Source: an uncultured Maribacter sp. (lineage in GTDB: Bacteria > Bacteroidota > Bacteroidia > Flavobacteriales > Flavobacteriaceae). Taken from it: a DNA stretch of 64,000 nucleotides. Below the pieces are notes generated by a model. That model searched no databases. It saw only the letters and a list, made by a program, of their open reading frames with translations, and was not told where the DNA came from. Where the stretch lies: assembly GCF_947500985.1 (NCBI RefSeq), contig NZ_CANMTX010000011.1:1-64000 (forward strand), in the 5' to 3' direction. Made by a program: the position numbers and the translations under genes. Below, piece after piece: positions 17,462 through 27,242 of this stretch. Position 1 is the stretch's first letter, and each line of letters begins with the position of its first letter.

Positions 17462-17953
17462 ATGAGTAAAGAAGAGATAAAAAATAAGCTAATAGAAGAA
17501 CTGGGAGTTCATTTCGAATCTGAATATGATTTGCCTCCATTAGCTGCCAGAATCTTTGCGAACTTGGTTATTACAGAAGAAGAAGGGTTAACCTTTGAAG
17601 ATTGTCTTCTTAAGAGAGGCGCTAGTAAAAGTTCTATTTCAACATCCTTAAATCTTTTATTACAAATGGATTTTGTAAAGTATTTTACAAAATCTGGTGA
17701 TCGTAAACGATATTTTAAGGTTGCTGAAAAGAATACTTTCTTCATTAAAAAGCTTAATCGCTCATTAACAAAACTTGAAAGAGAGAGTGAAATGGTTCGT
17801 GAAATTACCGCTTATAATGAAGAGTATAGACCTGATAAACATGAAGAAAACAAAAACAAAATAACAGTTTACGTTAAATGTATCGATGATATGACATTAA
17901 GCCTAAAAACTACAATTGCTGCATTAAAACAACAACAGCAAGAGCTAAAATAA
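17462..17953 (+). CDS. GbsR/MarR family transcriptional regulator
   Basis: This 163-residue protein has a winged helix-turn-helix region at about residues 20-95 (LTFEDCLLKRGASKSSIST resembles the recognition helix) and a C-terminal helical region suited to dimerisation. It fits GbsR-like MarR regulators, which often precede RND efflux operons in Bacteroidota. It lies 102 nt upstream of the adaptor gene on the same strand, so it probably controls the operon and itself. Direct repeats and a palindrome upstream of its consensus promoter are candidate binding sites. The ligand is unknown. Confidence 0.88.
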   Translation: MSKEEIKNKLIEELGVHFESEYDLPPLAARIFANLVITEEEGLTFEDCLLKRGASKSSISTSLNLLLQMDFVKYFTKSGDRKRYFKVAEKNTFFIKKLNRSLTKLERESEMVREITAYNEEYRPDKHEENKNKITVYVKCIDDMTLSLKTTIAALKQQQQELK

Positions 17954-18055
17954 TTTTTTACATCCATTTGGTTCGTTTTTTACCGAACATTCCGAATTAA
18001 CAAAACCTTAACAAGGTTAAGCAACTATTTTAATACAAATAAACATCCATCTAAA

Positions 18056-19141
18056 ATGAAGAAATTATCAATTATAGGATTATTAAGTGCAACTCTTCTT
18101 TTGAGTTCCTGCTTTAGTTCATCAGAAAAACCGGCAGAAGGAGCAGCCGCACCTCCACCACCAAGTTTAAAAGTCGAAGCCCTAAAAAAGCAAGATTTAA
18201 CTACATACAACGAATTTTCAACCACTTTAGAGGGTAAACAAAATGTTGAGATTTGGCCTAAAGTTTCTGGTTTTGTGCAAAAAATATATGTGGAAGAAGG
18301 TCAGAAAGTCAAAAAAGGACAACTACTTTTCAAATTAGAGACCCAAACTCTAAACCAAGATGCTAATGCAGCTAAGGCTTCAGTTAATGTTGCTCAAGTA
18401 GAAGTAGATAAATTAAAGCCCCTAGTTGAAAAGAATATCATCAGTAGCGTTCAGTTAGAAACAGCTAAAGCACAACTTGCACAAGCAAAAGCTAGTTATC
18501 AAAGCGTTGCTTCTAATATCAACTACGCTAATATTTCAAGCCCTGTTGATGGTTATATTGGTGAAATTCCATATCAAATGGGTGCTTTAGTAAGTTCTTC
18601 GATGACACAACCTTTAACTACGGTTTCTGACGTTAGTGTAGTTCGCGCCTATTTTTCTATGAGTGAAAGAGAAGCTTTAAACTTTAAGTCTTCATTACCT
18701 CAAAATAAAGACCACCTAATTGACCTAAATAAAGCACCTGAAGTAAAATTAGAGATGATTAATGGTGCAGATTATGCTAAACCAGGAAAAATTGCAATGG
18801 TTAATAACATAATCAACAGCTCTACAGGTAATGTAACAGCTAGAGCAGATTTTGAAAATCCTAATAATATACTAAGTAGCGGAAGTACCGGTAAAATAAA
18901 AATTCCAACAATTTATGAGGGTGTCTATGAAATACCACAAGTTGCAACGATAGATTTACAAGGTAAAAAATTGATATATGTTTTAAAAAGTGACAATTCA
19001 GTCACAACTATGCCAATTGATATTATTGAGAACACCCAAAAAGGCTATATCGTTAAAAATGGTATAGAACAAGGAACAACTATTGTAGTTGAAGGTGTTA
19101 CAAAAATAAAAGACGGAATGACAATTACACCAGTAAAATAA
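18056..19141 (+). CDS. RND efflux periplasmic adaptor (lipoprotein), system 1
   Basis: This 361-residue membrane fusion protein of the AcrA/MexA type has a lipoprotein signal with lipobox Cys19 (LLSSC). A biotinyl-lipoyl-like domain (VSGFVQKIYVEEGQKVKKGQ) is split by an alpha-helical hairpin (about 95-150) and followed by beta-barrel and membrane-proximal domains. It connects the inner-membrane pump encoded next, 39 nt downstream, to the outer-membrane channel. It is expected to be anchored to a membrane and to lie in the periplasm. Confidence 0.96.
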   Translation: MKKLSIIGLLSATLLLSSCFSSSEKPAEGAAAPPPPSLKVEALKKQDLTTYNEFSTTLEGKQNVEIWPKVSGFVQKIYVEEGQKVKKGQLLFKLETQTLNQDANAAKASVNVAQVEVDKLKPLVEKNIISSVQLETAKAQLAQAKASYQSVASNINYANISSPVDGYIGEIPYQMGALVSSSMTQPLTTVSDVSVVRAYFSMSEREALNFKSSLPQNKDHLIDLNKAPEVKLEMINGADYAKPGKIAMVNNIINSSTGNVTARADFENPNNILSSGSTGKIKIPTIYEGVYEIPQVATIDLQGKKLIYVLKSDNSVTTMPIDIIENTQKGYIVKNGIEQGTTIVVEGVTKIKDGMTITPVK

Positions 19142-19180
19142 GACTTTCCAAAAAATCATTTCATATATAAATAAATAAAA

Positions 19181-22100
19181 ATGTTCCAAAAATTTATAGA
19201 TCGCCCTGTACTTTCTACAGTAATATCGATCATAATAACCATTTTAGGAGTTCTAGGCTTATCATCATTACCTATTGAACAATACCCAGAAATTGCACCT
19301 CCTACCGTACAAGTAACAGCTACATATACAGGCGCAAATGCAGAAACAATTCTAAATAGTGTAATTGTACCGTTAGAAGAGGAAATAAACGGTGTGGAAG
19401 GAATGACGTACATGACTTCTAGTGCAAGTAACGATGGTGCAGCGAGCATTAGCGTATTTTTTAAGCTAGGTACAGATCCAGATATTGCGGCAGTAAACGT
19501 TCAAAACAGAGTTGCTAGAGCAAACAATGTATTACCTAGTAACGTAATCGCAAACGGGGTTATCACTGAAAAAACACAGACAAGTGCATTAATGTTCTTC
19601 TCGTTGTTTTCAGAAAATGAAAACTACGATGCAACATTTGTTGAAAACTACGCCAACATCAATATTGTTCCAAAATTACAGCGTATTGAAGGCGTTGGTA
19701 GTGTAAATGTTATCGGTGCTAGAGATTATTCTATGCGAGTTTGGTTAAAACCAGATAAAATGGCCGCTTTTAACTTAATGCCTGCAGATATACAAAGTGC
19801 ACTTAATGAACAAAATGTAGAAGCTGCAACAGGTAAAATTGGTGAAAATGCAGATGGAGTTTACGAATATGTTCTAAAATATAAAGGAAGATTATCTGAA
19901 ATTTCAGAGTATGAAAATATTGTAATTAAAGCACAAGATAACGGACAGTATTTAAGATTAGGAGATGTTGCCGAAATTGAATTGGGTGCTTTTAATTATG
20001 GCACCAAAAATGAAGGTATGGGAAACCCAGGTACAGTTGTGGGTATTTTTCAAACTTCAGGATCAAATGCTAACGAGATAATTAAGCAAATTGAAACAAT
20101 TCTAAAAGAAAGCAAGAGCGATTTCCCAAAGGGGATAGATTACATAATACCTTATAACTCAAAAGACTTCTTAGATGCTTCTATAGACCATGTTATAACT
20201 ACTTTAATAGAAGCTTTTATCTTAGTATTTATAGTTGTGTTCTTGTTTTTACAAGATTTTAGATCCACACTAATACCTGCAATTGCAGTACCAGTGGCAA
20301 TTATTGGTACTTTTTTCTTTCTTCAACTATTTGGCTATACCATAAATATGTTAACCTTATTCGCAATGATTCTTGCCATTGGTATTGTGGTTGATGATGC
20401 CATTGTGGTGGTCGAAGCGGTGCATGCTAAAATGGAGGAAGGTGCTACTAATGCAAAAGTAGCTACCAAATCTGCAATGTCAGAGATTTCAGGTGCAATT
20501 ATATCCATTACTCTGGTGATGTCTGCTGTGTTTATTCCTGTTTCGTTCATTGAAGGATCTTCAGGAGTTTTTTATCAACAGTTTGGTATTACATTAGCTA
20601 TCGCTATTTTAATATCAGCTGTAAACGCACTTACGCTAAGTCCAGCTTTGGCCGCCTTGTTTTTAAAGCCTCATACACCTTCTGACGAACACAAGAAAAA
20701 GAGTTTATCTAAACGTTTCTTTTCTGCTTTCAATACTGGTTTCGATGCTATAACGGATAAATATATTGGTTCTGTAAAATTTTTAGCCAACAAAAAATGG
20801 TTGACAGTTTTATTATTAATCATTTTTACAGGCGTTGCTGCTTTACTTTTCAAGACTACACCTTCAGGATTTATTCCTAATGAAGACCAAGGAATTATTT
20901 TTGCCGATATGACTTTGGCTCCTGGTACAACTTTAGAAAAAACACAGGAAACGGTTAAAAAAATGGATTCAATCTACGAGTCTATGGACATTGTTAAGGC
21001 TAGAATGAATATTGCAGGTCGAAGTTTATTGAACAATGTTAACGGTGGTTCTTACGGATTCTCTGTAATAAAACTAAAAGATTTTGAAGAACGTAAAGGC
21101 GATGGTCAATCAGTAGATGCTACAATTGGAGCTTTATTTGCTAAAGCCGCAACTATTAAAGATGCTAAAATTCTATTCTTTGCACCACCAAGTATTCGTG
21201 GTTTTGGAAACTCTGCAGGTTTTGAAGTTAACCTGCAAAGTAAAGACGCAGATGACTGGCATACGGTTAGTAATACAACAAATGAATTTTTAGCTGCATT
21301 AAACGCAAGACCTGAAGTTCAATATGCTATTACACAGTTTAACCCAAATTTTCCTCAATACGAATTAGTTGTTGATGTAGAAAAGACAAAATCTGCAGGA
21401 CTTGCATTAACTGATATCTTTAATACAATGCAGGGCTATTATGGTGGCTTATATACCACCGACTTTAATAAATTTGGTAAACAGTATCGTGTAATGATAC
21501 AGGCTAAACCAGAGGACAGAGCAAATGAAGAATCTATAAATTCTATTTTTGTAACGAATTCTAAGGGTGAATCAGTCTCTATTTCTCAATTCGTTTCTTT
21601 AAAGAAAATTTATGGTCCTGAAGTTGTTAGTAGATTTAACCTATTGAGTTCTGTAAAAATAAATGGTGCTCTTAATCCTGGCTACAGTACTGGTGATGCC
21701 ATTAACGCAATTGAAGAGGTTACTGCGCAAGTATTACCTCAAAATTACACCTATGAATATTCTGGTTTAACAAAAGAAGAAAGTAGTGCCGGTAGTCAAA
21801 CCATTATCATTTTTGCATTGAGTTTAATATTTGTATACTTTCTTTTAAGTGCCCAATATGAATCATATATATTACCATTCTCAATTTTATTATCGTTACC
21901 AGTAGGTATCGCAGGTGCTATTGCTTTTATAAATTTTGCAGGTTTAGAGAATAATATTTATTTCCAGATTGCATTGATTATGCTTATTGGTTTACTATCT
22001 AAAAATGCCATTCTTATTGTAGAGTTTGCATTGCAACGTAGAAAGCACGGTATGTCTATTATTGACTCTGCAATTGACGGAGCCAAAGCGAGACTTAGAC

Positions 22101-22330
22101 CTATTTTAATGACCTCATTCGCCTTCATTCTTGGTTTAATGCCTTTGGCGTTGTCATCAGGTATTGGTGCAGTAGGTAACCGATCTATTGGTATGAGTGC
22201 CGTTGGTGGTATGTTAATAGGTACCATTTTCGGTGTATTCGTTATACCGGCACTGTATGTTATTTTCCAATCGCTACAAGAGCGCATTACTGGTGCACCG
22301 CAAGAACTTATTGAAGAACCTAAGAACTAA
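19181..22330 (+). CDS. RND efflux pump, HAE1/AcrB type, system 1
   Basis: The 1049-residue inner-membrane proton antiporter has the normal AcrB length. The N-terminus MFQKFIDRPVLSTVISIIIT, the TM4 proton-relay region GIVVDDAIVVVE with two Asp residues, and duplicated halves each with six TM helices are visible. It belongs to the HAE1 (hydrophobe/amphiphile) class by similarity to AcrB/MexB, not the heavy-metal class, since no CusA-type metal motif is seen. It forms a tripartite system with the adaptor before it and the channel after it. The substrate spectrum is unknown. Confidence 0.97.
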   Translation: MFQKFIDRPVLSTVISIIITILGVLGLSSLPIEQYPEIAPPTVQVTATYTGANAETILNSVIVPLEEEINGVEGMTYMTSSASNDGAASISVFFKLGTDPDIAAVNVQNRVARANNVLPSNVIANGVITEKTQTSALMFFSLFSENENYDATFVENYANINIVPKLQRIEGVGSVNVIGARDYSMRVWLKPDKMAAFNLMPADIQSALNEQNVEAATGKIGENADGVYEYVLKYKGRLSEISEYENIVIKAQDNGQYLRLGDVAEIELGAFNYGTKNEGMGNPGTVVGIFQTSGSNANEIIKQIETILKESKSDFPKGIDYIIPYNSKDFLDASIDHVITTLIEAFILVFIVVFLFLQDFRSTLIPAIAVPVAIIGTFFFLQLFGYTINMLTLFAMILAIGIVVDDAIVVVEAVHAKMEEGATNAKVATKSAMSEISGAIISITLVMSAVFIPVSFIEGSSGVFYQQFGITLAIAILISAVNALTLSPALAALFLKPHTPSDEHKKKSLSKRFFSAFNTGFDAITDKYIGSVKFLANKKWLTVLLLIIFTGVAALLFKTTPSGFIPNEDQGIIFADMTLAPGTTLEKTQETVKKMDSIYESMDIVKARMNIAGRSLLNNVNGGSYGFSVIKLKDFEERKGDGQSVDATIGALFAKAATIKDAKILFFAPPSIRGFGNSAGFEVNLQSKDADDWHTVSNTTNEFLAALNARPEVQYAITQFNPNFPQYELVVDVEKTKSAGLALTDIFNTMQGYYGGLYTTDFNKFGKQYRVMIQAKPEDRANEESINSIFVTNSKGESVSISQFVSLKKIYGPEVVSRFNLLSSVKINGALNPGYSTGDAINAIEEVTAQVLPQNYTYEYSGLTKEESSAGSQTIIIFALSLIFVYFLLSAQYESYILPFSILLSLPVGIAGAIAFINFAGLENNIYFQIALIMLIGLLSKNAILIVEFALQRRKHGMSIIDSAIDGAKARLRPILMTSFAFILGLMPLALSSGIGAVGNRSIGMSAVGGMLIGTIFGVFVIPALYVIFQSLQERITGAPQELIEEPKN

Positions 22331-22337
22331 AGAAATC

Positions 22338-23741
22338 ATGAATAAATTAGTATCCAATAAACTTATACTGGTCGCTTTTCTGCCACTTTTATTGCAGTCT
22401 TGCTTTACCGCAAAAACATACGAGCGCCCAGACTTGGAAACAGAAAACTTGTTTCGAACCGATAATTTACCTCAAGACAGTGTGTCTTTTGCATCGGTTT
22501 CTTACCAAGACCTTTTTACAGATTCTTATTTGAAGACTTATATTCAAAAAGGATTAGAAAACAACCTTGACATTCGCATTGCACTTCAGAGCATTGCGTC
22601 TGCAGAGGCTTATGTTAAGCAAGGTAAAGCTGGTAATTTACCTACTATTACTGGTGCTGCAAGTGCAACCAGAACTGCAAGAACTAGTGAGAACGGACAA
22701 TTTGGTAGTTTCTTCACTCAGCCTTTTAATCAGTATGAAACTTCTGGTACTGTTTCTTGGGAAGCTGATATTTGGGGAAAAATTAGAAGTACCAAACGTG
22801 CTAGCGATGCGAGTTATTTACAAACTGTAGCGGCACATAAGGCCGTAAAAACTAGTTTAGTGGCACAGATTGCTACTACTTACTATCAGATATTGGCTCT
22901 AGACAAGCAAATTTCCGTTACTGAAGAAACAATTGAAAACCGTTCTAAAAGTTTAGAAACGATTTCTGCGCTGAAAGAAGCAGGACAAGCAAATCAGGTT
23001 GGTGTTGATCAAACTGCCGCGCAATTATATAGCGCTCAAAGTCAATTACTAGACCTAAAAAATGCATTGTATCAAACTGAAAATACAATGAGTATTCTAT
23101 TAGGTGAACAACCACAAACCTATGATCGTACCACTTTAGATGAGCAAACTCTGACTAACGATTTACAACTAGGCGTTCCAACTCTTTTACTCCGTAACCG
23201 ACCTGATGTTATGCAGGCAGAATATGGCTTAGTCAATAGTTTTGAACTGACAAATGTTGCTCGAAGCAATTTCTACCCTTCAATTACCCTTTCTGCCCAA
23301 GGTGGATTTCAAAGTTTAGAAATTGATAATTGGATAGATTCTAGTTCCATTTTCGCAAATCTAGTAGGTGGCTTAACTCAACCCATTTTTAATGGTAGAA
23401 AAATAAGAACTGCCTACGAAGTAGCGCAAGCTCAGCAAGAGCAAGCAGTATATATGTTTAAGAAAACACTTTTAAATGCTGGTCAAGAGGTATCCAACGC
23501 TTTGAATGATTATAACATCTCTTTAGAAAAAGAAGAATTTATCTCTAAGCAAGTATCAGCGTTGAAACGTGCTGAAAGTAATTCTGAAGAATTATTGAAT
23601 AGTGGTTATTTAACATACCTAGATCTTTTAACTGCTAGAGAAAATGCTTTAACGGCTGAACTTAGTTTAGTAGCAAACAAACTATCACAATTGTCTGCTA
23701 CTGTTGAGTTATATCGTTCTCTTGGCGGTGGATGGCAATAG
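22338..23741 (+). CDS. TolC/OprM-type outer membrane efflux lipoprotein, system 1
   Basis: The start is taken at the ATG 7 nt after the pump gene, giving MNKLVSNKLILVAFLPLLLQ with lipobox Cys22. A longer reading from 22233 would overlap the pump by almost 100 nt and bury the signal peptide. The 467-residue product has the two repeated OEP domains, with the usual RPDVMQAEYGL and SFYPSI-like patterns (here SNFYPSITLSAQGGF) and a C-terminal YRSLGGGW. It is the outer-membrane channel of the first RND system. A bidirectional terminator follows. Confidence 0.95.
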   Translation: MNKLVSNKLILVAFLPLLLQSCFTAKTYERPDLETENLFRTDNLPQDSVSFASVSYQDLFTDSYLKTYIQKGLENNLDIRIALQSIASAEAYVKQGKAGNLPTITGAASATRTARTSENGQFGSFFTQPFNQYETSGTVSWEADIWGKIRSTKRASDASYLQTVAAHKAVKTSLVAQIATTYYQILALDKQISVTEETIENRSKSLETISALKEAGQANQVGVDQTAAQLYSAQSQLLDLKNALYQTENTMSILLGEQPQTYDRTTLDEQTLTNDLQLGVPTLLLRNRPDVMQAEYGLVNSFELTNVARSNFYPSITLSAQGGFQSLEIDNWIDSSSIFANLVGGLTQPIFNGRKIRTAYEVAQAQQEQAVYMFKKTLLNAGQEVSNALNDYNISLEKEEFISKQVSALKRAESNSEELLNSGYLTYLDLLTARENALTAELSLVANKLSQLSATVELYRSLGGGWQ

Positions 23742-23770
23742 TATTTGCTTTGAAAATTAGCATTTATTAT

Positions 23771-23810
23771 AAAAGGGTCGGTATTTATTTACCTACCCTT
23801 TTATATTTTT
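23771..23810. terminator. Bidirectional terminator between the efflux operon and CYTH gene
   Basis: AAAAGGGT-C-GGTA pairs with TACC-T-ACCCTTTT with one internal mismatch, and runs of A and T flank both sides. It serves the convergent genes ending at 23741 (+) and 23840 (-). Confidence 0.75.
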
Positions 23811-23839
23811 AAAACTTATGTCAAAATTTTAATATAAAC

Positions 23840-24307
23840 TTACCACTTTTTAAATGGGTGTTTACTTAGCTGTGAATTGTAATACTTTACCTCACCTGTA
23901 ACTTCAATACCCAACCAAGCTGGCTTCTGAAATGATTCATTTTCATCGTTCAATTCTATTTCGGCGATAGTTAATCCTTCATTATCTACAAAGAATTCAT
24001 CAACTTCATAAACATGGTTTCCAACGGAAATTTCATATCTATACTTATCTAGAATACCTTTTTCGCATAATTTCAAAAGTGCATCAGCTTCTTCTACAGT
24101 AATTTCTTTTTCCCATTCAAACCTAGAAGTACCCGAGGCGTTAGATTTCCCTTTTACAGTAATAAATCCTGCATCACCCTTAATTCTAACTCTTACCGTT
24201 CTATTAGGGTCGGTATTTAAAAAACCTTGAACAATACGTGTTTTAGATGTTGCTTCAGATTTATAATCATCAGATTTCACCAAAAATTTACGCTCTATTT
24301 CTATCAT
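23840..24307 (-). CDS. CYTH domain protein (triphosphate tunnel metalloenzyme)
   Basis: The start is placed at the ATG giving MIEIERKFLV, because the ExExK motif of this family lies at the extreme N-terminus. A TTG-initiated reading 20 codons longer exists but adds non-family sequence and would overlap dinB's region. The 155-residue protein shows alternating charged beta-strands typical of a tunnel fold (for example TVRVRIKGDAGFITVKGK). CYTH enzymes hydrolyse triphosphates such as inorganic triphosphate or thiamine triphosphate, or make cAMP; which applies here is not visible. It is divergent from dinB, with starts about 65 nt apart. Confidence 0.9.
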   Translation of the reverse strand: MIEIERKFLVKSDDYKSEATSKTRIVQGFLNTDPNRTVRVRIKGDAGFITVKGKSNASGTSRFEWEKEITVEEADALLKLCEKGILDKYRYEISVGNHVYEVDEFFVDNEGLTIAEIELNDENESFQKPAWLGIEVTGEVKYYNSQLSKHPFKKW

Positions 24308-24348
24308 ATGAATGGTTAAAACTATTATCCAAAAACTAAGATAAGTCT

Positions 24349-24356
24349 TAAATTTG
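24349..24356 (+). promoter_or_regulatory. Putative -7 box of dinB
   Basis: TAAATTTG matches TAnnTTTG. A transcript starting about 6 nt downstream would begin after the ATG at 24360, which argues for the ATG at 24372 as the dinB start. Confidence 0.5.
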
Positions 24357-24371
24357 CTTATGCCCAATGAA

Positions 24372-25463
24372 ATGCCACTTCGAAAAATTATTCATGTTGA
24401 TATGGATGCGTTTTATGCATCTGTAGAAGAACTGGATAATCCTGATTTAAAGGGAAAACCTTTGGCAGTAGGTGGTAGTGAAAAGAGAGGTGTTGTTTCT
24501 GCAGCCAATTATGAAGCCCGTAAATATGGTGTACGTAGTGCAATGAGCGGGTTTATGGCTAAAAAAAACTGTCCGCAGTTAACCTTTGTAAAACCCAGAT
24601 TTGAGCGCTATAAAGAAATCTCGAAAATTATACGTTCTATATTTTTCGAATATACCGATCTGGTTGAACCCCTTTCTCTTGATGAGGCATATCTCGATGT
24701 TACTATTAACAAAAAAGGAAACCCATCGGCTACTATGCTCGCCACTGAAATTCGACAACGTATTTTAGAAAAAACAGGGTTGAACGCATCTGCAGGTATT
24801 TCTATCAATAAATTTATTGCCAAAATTGCAAGTGATATCAATAAGCCAAACGGACAAAAAACAGTGAACCCAGAAGAGGTCATCCCTTTTTTAGAAGAAT
24901 TAGATATTAGAAAATTCTACGGTGTTGGTAAAGTTACTGCCGAAAAAATGTACAAGCTTGGCATTTTTACCGGAAACGATTTAAAAAACAAATCAATAGA
25001 ATTTTTAGCAGAAAACTTTGGCAAGAGTGGTCCTTATTATTATCATGTGGTACGTGGTATACATAATAGCGAAGTTAAACCTCACCGAATACCTAAATCT
25101 GTTGGTGCAGAAAGAACCTTTAACGAAAACCTAAGTAGCGAGGTTTTTATGCTAGAACGTCTAGAACATATTGCTCAAGAGCTTGAAAGAAGACTTACCA
25201 AATCTAAGGTAGCCGGTAAAACAATTACGTTAAAAATAAAATACAGTGATTTTACCTTGAATACTAGAAGTAAAACTATGCCTTATTTTATCTCAGATAA
25301 AGATTTAATATTAGAAACCGCAAAAAATCTTTTATATCAAGAAGAGTTACAAAACTCAGTTAGACTTCTAGGAATCTCCTTGTCTAATTTAAATACAGAA
25401 GACAAGACGGCTAAAAAAATTGACGATAAATCAATTTTAGTACAATTAAAATTCGATTTCTAA
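24372..25463 (+). CDS. dinB: DNA polymerase IV (Y family)
   Basis: This 363-residue Y-family translesion polymerase has the metal-binding VDMDAFYASVE motif at the N-terminus and the catalytic LSLDEAYLDV near residue 100. Thumb and little-finger domains follow. The start at 24372 (MPLRKII) is preferred over ATG 24360 or TTG 24354 because a -7 box at 24349-24356 would place transcription initiation beyond those codons. A reading from 24360 cannot be excluded. It acts at stalled replication forks. No LexA box was recognised upstream. It sits between the two RND operons with no functional link apparent. Confidence 0.96.
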   Translation: MPLRKIIHVDMDAFYASVEELDNPDLKGKPLAVGGSEKRGVVSAANYEARKYGVRSAMSGFMAKKNCPQLTFVKPRFERYKEISKIIRSIFFEYTDLVEPLSLDEAYLDVTINKKGNPSATMLATEIRQRILEKTGLNASAGISINKFIAKIASDINKPNGQKTVNPEEVIPFLEELDIRKFYGVGKVTAEKMYKLGIFTGNDLKNKSIEFLAENFGKSGPYYYHVVRGIHNSEVKPHRIPKSVGAERTFNENLSSEVFMLERLEHIAQELERRLTKSKVAGKTITLKIKYSDFTLNTRSKTMPYFISDKDLILETAKNLLYQEELQNSVRLLGISLSNLNTEDKTAKKIDDKSILVQLKFDF

Positions 25464-25532
25464 ATAATCTTAGCTCATTTTCTCTCTTTAAACCAATAAT
25501 CTCAAATGTTAACAAAAATTAACGGCAATTAG

Positions 25533-25563
25533 TTGTGCAGCATTATTGGCTAGAATAGTTTTG
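25533..25563 (+). promoter_or_regulatory. Promoter ahead of the second RND region
   Basis: TTG at 25533-25535 and TAGTTTTG at 25556-25563 are 20 nt apart and fit the Bacteroidota consensus. The start codon at 25573 is only 9 nt beyond the -7 box, so the mRNA would have almost no leader. Confidence 0.65.
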
Positions 25564-25572
25564 CTCTCTTAA

Positions 25573-25992
25573 ATGAAAAAAGGTTTTTTAAAATTTCTTC
25601 TTTCTACCTGTATACTACTATCTGGTATATACAGTCCTCTATTTGCTAATAACAATATAGGGGGTACTTCTTTTCATGCCATTCAACAATTAACCAATTC
25701 ATTAGATAACAACCTAGAAACGGTAGTTGATCATAATGCGGTTCTTAAAGGCACTTTCGGTAATTTAGACAAGGTTTTTGAAATTGAAGCGGTAGAAATT
25801 GAGGAAGAAGAGAGTGAACATGCTTTCTTTAAAAAAGCTGGTGAACACCACCATGCTTCAATTTCTTTTTACCTTTTATCAGTACTATTCTTATTTAGTT
25901 ATTTTACAAATAGCAATTCACTTCAAAGGCTATTTACTTTTCTACCCACAGCAGATAGGCGCTTTGTCCTATATCAGGTATTCCGTATTTAA
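25573..25992 (+). CDS. Small exported/membrane protein upstream of RND system 2
   Basis: I do not recognise a family for this 139-residue protein. It has a signal peptide (residues 1-25), an acidic middle with EIEEEESEHAFFKKAGEHHH (possible metal ligands), and one hydrophobic segment near residues 98-112. A Bacteroidota promoter lies immediately upstream with a nearly leaderless start. It precedes the adaptor gene of the second efflux system by 145 nt on the same strand, so it may be first in that operon. The His/Glu cluster hints at metal binding, which is inference only. Confidence 0.75.
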   Translation: MKKGFLKFLLSTCILLSGIYSPLFANNNIGGTSFHAIQQLTNSLDNNLETVVDHNAVLKGTFGNLDKVFEIEAVEIEEEESEHAFFKKAGEHHHASISFYLLSVLFLFSYFTNSNSLQRLFTFLPTADRRFVLYQVFRI

Positions 25993-26137
25993 AATTTCTT
26001 TCGGTCAAGATTTTATTCTGACCTGACATCATTTTTAAGACAACAGCCAGTTTAGATTCATTAATCTACTTGTCTTTTAAATTGAGTGTCTCCGCATTTT
26101 TATATTTCATTTTCCAATCAATTAAATATTCAATTTT

Positions 26138-27223
26138 ATGACCAAGAGCGTACTCCTGATCGCTACCGCATGCACTTTATTTATTGCGGCGAGTTGCAAT
26201 TCAAAAAAAGAAAAAAAAGAAGAGCATACTAAATTTCTTATTACAAGTCCTATTAAAAAAGATACATCGATCACTAAAGATTATGTATGTAATATTAATT
26301 CATTTAAACATATTGAGCTTAGAGCCCTTGAGAAAGGGTATTTGAAGGAAATTCACGTAGACGAAGGGCAACTGGTTAAAAAAGGGCAAAAAATGTTCAA
26401 TATTATGCCCAATATCTATGAAGCAGATTTACAAAAAGCGAAAGCAGAAGCCAAGGTTGCTGAAATAGAATTACAAAATACCCAACTCTTAACTGATGGC
26501 AATGTCGTTTCTAAAAATGAACTTGCTATGGCAGAAGCTAATTTTGACAAAGCAAATGCCGAAGTTTTATTGGCACAAACCCATTTAGGCTTTACAAATA
26601 TACGCGCACCTTTTGATGGTATTATGGATCACTTGCATGCGCGAGAAGGTAGCCTTTTAGATGAAGGTGAACTACTAACTACATTATCGGACAATTCTAA
26701 AATGTGGGTGTATTTCAATGTTCCAGAAGCCGAGTATTTAGATTATATCATAAGCACGGACAGGGACACCAAAAAGGAAGTGCAACTTTTAATGGCTAAC
26801 AATAAAAAATTTAATCAAAAAGGTATTGTTGAAACTATTGAAGGAGAATTTGATAATGAAACTGGTAACATTGCTTTTAGAGCAACATTCCAAAATCCTG
26901 ATAGAATTCTTAGACATGGTGAAACTGGTAGTATTCTCATGACCATACCTTTTAAAGATGCACTGATTATTCCTCAAAAAGCAACTTTTGAAATTTTGGA
27001 CAAACGATTTGTTTTTGTTTTAGACCAAGACAATGTAGTACACCAAACAGAGATTTCTGTCGCTGCAGAACTTCCTCACCTTTTTGTAATTGGCAAAGGT
27101 TTAAAACTAAGCGACAAAATACTTGTAGATGGTATTCGTATGGTAAAAAACAATGAAAAAATTGAAACTGAATTTGCTGAACCAAATGAAGTGATTTCAA
27201 AATTAGCCGTGTACGCGGAATAA
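26138..27223 (+). CDS. RND efflux periplasmic adaptor (lipoprotein), system 2
   Basis: This 361-residue membrane fusion protein has lipobox Cys20 (AASC). A basic/acidic linker is followed by the split lipoyl-like domain (EKGYLKEIHVDEGQLVKKGQ), an alpha-hairpin at about 90-145 and the C-terminal barrel domains. It has the same length as the system 1 adaptor but a clearly different sequence. It pairs with the pump encoded 19 nt downstream. A weak inverted repeat at 26003-26023 lies upstream. Confidence 0.96.
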   Translation: MTKSVLLIATACTLFIAASCNSKKEKKEEHTKFLITSPIKKDTSITKDYVCNINSFKHIELRALEKGYLKEIHVDEGQLVKKGQKMFNIMPNIYEADLQKAKAEAKVAEIELQNTQLLTDGNVVSKNELAMAEANFDKANAEVLLAQTHLGFTNIRAPFDGIMDHLHAREGSLLDEGELLTTLSDNSKMWVYFNVPEAEYLDYIISTDRDTKKEVQLLMANNKKFNQKGIVETIEGEFDNETGNIAFRATFQNPDRILRHGETGSILMTIPFKDALIIPQKATFEILDKRFVFVLDQDNVVHQTEISVAAELPHLFVIGKGLKLSDKILVDGIRMVKNNEKIETEFAEPNEVISKLAVYAE

Positions 27224-27242
27224 CCAAACAAATACAAAAGAC

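Noticed and set aside
22233-22337. Longer outer membrane channel starting inside the pump gene
   Set aside because: It would overlap the pump by almost 100 nt and displace the lipoprotein signal that begins at 22338.
24308-24367. CYTH protein extended by 20 codons upstream
   Set aside because: The family motif starts at the MIEIERKFLV methionine and the extension overlaps the dinB promoter and start.
26003-26023. Terminator after the small protein at 25573-25992
   Set aside because: Only a short stem with a bulge and no T-tract; too weak to call.
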